A stretch of 8,127 bases of DNA from positions 1 through 8,127 of the forward strand of contig JAKZRQ010000267.1 of assembly GCA_047518105.1 (NCBI GenBank), given 5' to 3'. The notes below the pieces were generated by a model that saw only the letters and a program-made list of their open reading frames with translations, made no database searches and was not told the origin of the DNA. Within the stretch, counting starts at the first letter, position 1, and the number at the start of each line of letters is the position of its first letter. Positions 6,667 to 8,127 of the stretch are shown here, piece by piece. The translations under genes and the position numbers were made by a program. This DNA comes from VXYL01 sp047518105. Its GTDB lineage: Bacteria > Pseudomonadota > Gammaproteobacteria > Pseudomonadales > Azotimanducaceae.

Positions 6667-6694
6667 TTCACTTTCTCCGTGCGACAGGTATAAT
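6667..6694 (+). promoter_or_regulatory. Sigma70-type promoter of the lytic transglycosylase gene
   Basis: A perfect -10 box TATAAT (6689-6694) is preceded at 16 bp by TTCACT (6667-6672, 4 of 6 to the -35 consensus), 37 nt before the start codon. The octamer TCTTCACT occurs twice, 11 bp apart (6654-6661 and 6665-6672), in a pyrimidine-rich tract just upstream. Confidence 0.65.
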
Positions 6695-6731
6695 CCGCCG
6701 TCCGTTCTGACGACAGTCAAGATAGGACGCC

Positions 6732-7400
6732 ATGATCAACCGCTGGGCAACCGGTAGAACGGCGCCTCTGGCGCCCCTACAAGCTACGGACCGCAGCATG
6801 CTAGTCGTGTTGGCCACGTTGATGCTGTGCACTTGGCTTCTGCCGATCAACGCCGGCCACATCGAGGTGGCGCTCTCCATCCCTGCGGCGACGGCGGAGA
6901 GGCCTACTTGGGGTGATCAACGCCAGGCATTCAGTGGCCGCCTCGTGCGGGGCTACGGACTCGACGAGGCCGTGGCGGATGAGTTCGCTGAATGGATTCT
7001 GGAAGCGTCCACACGGCAGCGACTCGCGCCTGAACTGATCGCGAGCCTGGTCATGACCGAGAGCTCGTTCCGCAAAGATGCCCGTTCTCACGTCGGTGCC
7101 GTGGGCCCGGCCCAAGTGCAGCCCGACCTATGGAGCAAGTTTTGCGGGGCCGATCTCCACAATCCCGAGGAGAACATCTATTGCGGCGCGCAGATCCTCG
7201 CGCACTACGAGAACGTTTGCCGGCGTGAGTCGGACACCTTGGAGGCGGCCAAGGCCTGCGCGTTGCGCTCCTACAACGCAGGTTTCCACAACCAGGACAA
7301 TGTCTACTTCAAGCAGGTCCACAAGCGCTACGCGGCCAAGATCGACCGCTACCGCAGTCCCCTCATCGAGGCTGAACAGGCTGTGGATGTGCCGTCGTGA
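6732..7400 (+). CDS. Membrane-anchored lytic transglycosylase, SLT domain
   Basis: A 222-residue protein predicted to cleave peptidoglycan between N-acetylmuramic acid and N-acetylglucosamine in the periplasm. A hydrophobic segment (about 23-38, MLVVLATLMLCTWLLP) acts as signal anchor or signal peptide after a short N-terminal tail. The SLT domain spans about 90-205. The catalytic Glu110 lies in MTESSF (108-113), followed by GAVGPAQVQP (122-131), the NIYCGAQIL helix (148-156) and the SYNAG motif (180-184). Four cysteines in the domain (138, 151, 163, 176) could form disulfides. The start ATG has AGGA 4 nt upstream and a good promoter 37 nt before it; a second in-frame ATG at 6798, at the start of the hydrophobic segment, is an alternative. 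The usual GLMQ is here GPAQ. Its stop abuts the thiolase remnant. Confidence 0.92.
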   Translation: MINRWATGRTAPLAPLQATDRSMLVVLATLMLCTWLLPINAGHIEVALSIPAATAERPTWGDQRQAFSGRLVRGYGLDEAVADEFAEWILEASTRQRLAPELIASLVMTESSFRKDARSHVGAVGPAQVQPDLWSKFCGADLHNPEENIYCGAQILAHYENVCRRESDTLEAAKACALRSYNAGFHNQDNVYFKQVHKRYAAKIDRYRSPLIEAEQAVDVPS

Positions 7401-7468
7401 TGCTCGCGTTGCAGTGATTCACGCCTAGGAATCGGCCACCTCGTAGATCGATCTGTCTGCGAAGGACT

Positions 7469-7665
7469 CTAGCCCGCATTTCTCACCAGGCCGCTTGTCG
7501 GCGTCAAAAAGCTCTTGGGTTTCACTAGTTTGACCGCGATGTCGATGATCGTGCCGATGGCGGACTGTGCGCTGGCCGCGCCCTCGCGGGTCTTTTGGCC
7601 CCGTGTGTACACGGGGCCAAAATCCTCCGCGATCATCACGGCCCCTGGTGAGAAATGCGGGCTAG
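7469..7665. mobile_element. MITE-like element, copy 1 (complete, about 197 bp)
   Basis: The ends are perfect inverted repeats of 24 bp when flanks are included (7467-7490 and 7644-7667); the core is CTAGCCCGCATTTCTCACC. There is no room for a transposase and no recognisable gene. The element sits inside a thiolase coding remnant and brings an in-frame TAG at its first codon. Both edges are CTAG, which could be part of the repeat, a 4-bp target duplication, or a preferred TA/CTAG target as in IS630-type elements; since CTAG is its own reverse complement I cannot decide. A partial second copy lies 519 bp downstream. A non-autonomous element moved in trans by an unseen transposase is the best reading. 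Confidence 0.78.
7593..7622. repeat. Long perfect hairpin inside the MITE-like element
   Basis: TTTTGGCCCCGTGT and ACACGGGGCCAAAA form a 14-bp perfect stem around a 2-nt centre (GT). The T-run precedes and the A-run follows the GC stem on either strand, so the order is wrong for an intrinsic terminator. In copy 2 the visible half reads GTGTACAC without the extra GT, which would make it a fully symmetrical palindrome if it continues past the window edge. Confidence 0.85.
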
Positions 7666-7987
7666 AGGACGCCGAAAGCGGCGATTCCATGGGTAGCTTC
7701 GCCCAGGATGCCGCCGACAAACGCCAGCTGACCCGGGAGGCCATGGATGCATTCGCGATCGCGCGTCGGTAAACAAGGCGCGCCACGCCATGGACTCCGG
7801 GTCGCTCGATGCCGAGATCAGCGCCATGAACGAGGCGGTCGAGGACGAGCAGCCCCGACGCGCCAGGATCGATCGCATCCCGAGCCTGCGTCCTGCGTTC
7901 AAGAAGGACGGGACCATCACGGCGGCGAATGCCAGCTCCATCTCGGACGGCGCGTCCGCGCTCGTGATCGGCGGCGAAGCCGCCGCC

Positions 7988-8127
7988 CTAGCCCGCATTT
8001 CTCACCAGGCCGCTTGTCGGCGTCAAGAAGCTCTTGGGTTTCACTAGTTTGACCGCGATGTCGATGATCGTGCCGATGGCGGACTGCGCTGGCCGCGCCC
8101 TCGCGGGTCTTTTGGCCCCGTGTACAC
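7988..8127. mobile_element. MITE-like element, copy 2 (partial, runs off the window)
   Basis: It begins with the same CTAGCCCGC end and follows copy 1 in the same orientation for all 140 visible bases. The differences are one substitution (A at 7508 in copy 1 is G here) and two 2-bp deletions: TG in the GTGCGCTGG stretch and GT in the hairpin centre. It interrupts the thiolase remnant after EAAA. The high identity points to recent spread or to segmental duplication. The right terminal repeat is not visible. Confidence 0.78.

Larger units (their letters stand above)
7425..7987 (+). pseudogene. Thiolase (acetyl-CoA C-acyltransferase) remnant, interrupted and frameshifted
   Basis: Three stretches together read as the middle of a thiolase. 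7425-7469 gives LGIGHLVDRSVCEGL. 7665 to about 7763 gives EDAESGDSMGSFAQDAADK and then LTREAMDAFAIA. 7766-7987 gives SVNKARHAMDSG, then LRPAFKKDGTITAANASS and ISDGASALVI, which contains the family's NASxxxDGA motif. The first two are separated by a terminal-inverted-repeat element; removing 7470-7664 joins GL to EDA in frame. The second break is a frameshift at GCGCG (7761-7765), where an extra CG would account for the stop at 7770-7772. The catalytic N-terminal part is absent: the upstream transglycosylase ends at 7400. The 3' part runs into the second element at 7988. It is therefore truncated, interrupted and frameshifted, and cannot make a working thiolase. Confidence 0.78.

Noticed and set aside
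7593..7622. Intrinsic transcription terminator
   Set aside because: The T-run comes before the stem and the A-run after it on both strands, the reverse of a terminator.
7515..7772. Apparent 85-residue gene
   Set aside because: It is a chimera of element sequence and thiolase remnant, joined by the element's right end. It has no ribosome binding site and no coherent product.
7469..7786. Leftward 105-residue open frame across the element
   Set aside because: It spans the inverted-repeat element and antisense thiolase sequence, so it is unlikely to be a gene. I could not link its tail to any transposase.

Overview
The window reads as an ordinary high-GC bacterial chromosome segment with compact genes. 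It is probably from a proteobacterium, perhaps an environmental gammaproteobacterium. That placement is an inference from sigma70-like promoters, GC-rich third codon positions, a YedK-type SRAP protein and an SLT-type transglycosylase; nothing here fixes the taxonomy. The two luciferase-like oxidoreductases belong to families that usually use coenzyme F420, so the host may make or acquire F420.

Layout. Positions 1-56 may hold the last codons of a rightward gene. Positions 61-272 are a tandem array of a 65-bp unit in which each unit carries two hairpins. It begins 1 bp beyond the stop codon of a leftward phytanoyl-CoA dioxygenase-like gene (274-1149). A divergent intergenic region follows, with four 18-bp tandem repeats (1175-1246). 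Then comes a rightward gene (1384-3408) encoding a fusion of a Gfo/Idh/MocA dehydrogenase and an aldo/keto reductase. A leftward SRAP/YedK gene (3475-4176) converges on it. Rightward again lie two LLM-class flavin/F420 oxidoreductases (4471-5493 and 5584-6606), the second with its own promoter and an overlapping palindrome, and then a membrane-anchored lytic transglycosylase (6732-7400).

The right end (about 7401-8127) is decayed. A 5'-truncated thiolase pseudogene is interrupted by a roughly 197-bp element with terminal inverted repeats and no transposase (MITE-like). A second, nearly identical copy in the same orientation begins at 7988 and runs off the window.

How the genes relate. The dioxygenase and the Gfo-AKR fusion are divergently transcribed around the 18-bp repeats and could share control in small-molecule oxidation, possibly of sugars or cyclitols (inference). 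The two LLM enzymes are neighbours but look separately promoted. The SRAP protein (abasic-site repair) and the transglycosylase (cell wall) are housekeeping-type genes without an obvious link to the rest.

The strongest unusual signals are two. First, a compensated double frameshift in the first LLM gene: an 11-bp tandem duplication plus a 1-bp insertion that scramble 30 residues over the conserved GRFVLGLGSS loop. Second, the paired MITE-like element whose removal restores the thiolase reading frame. I see no CRISPR array, tRNA, rRNA, phage gene, toxin-antitoxin pair or defence system.
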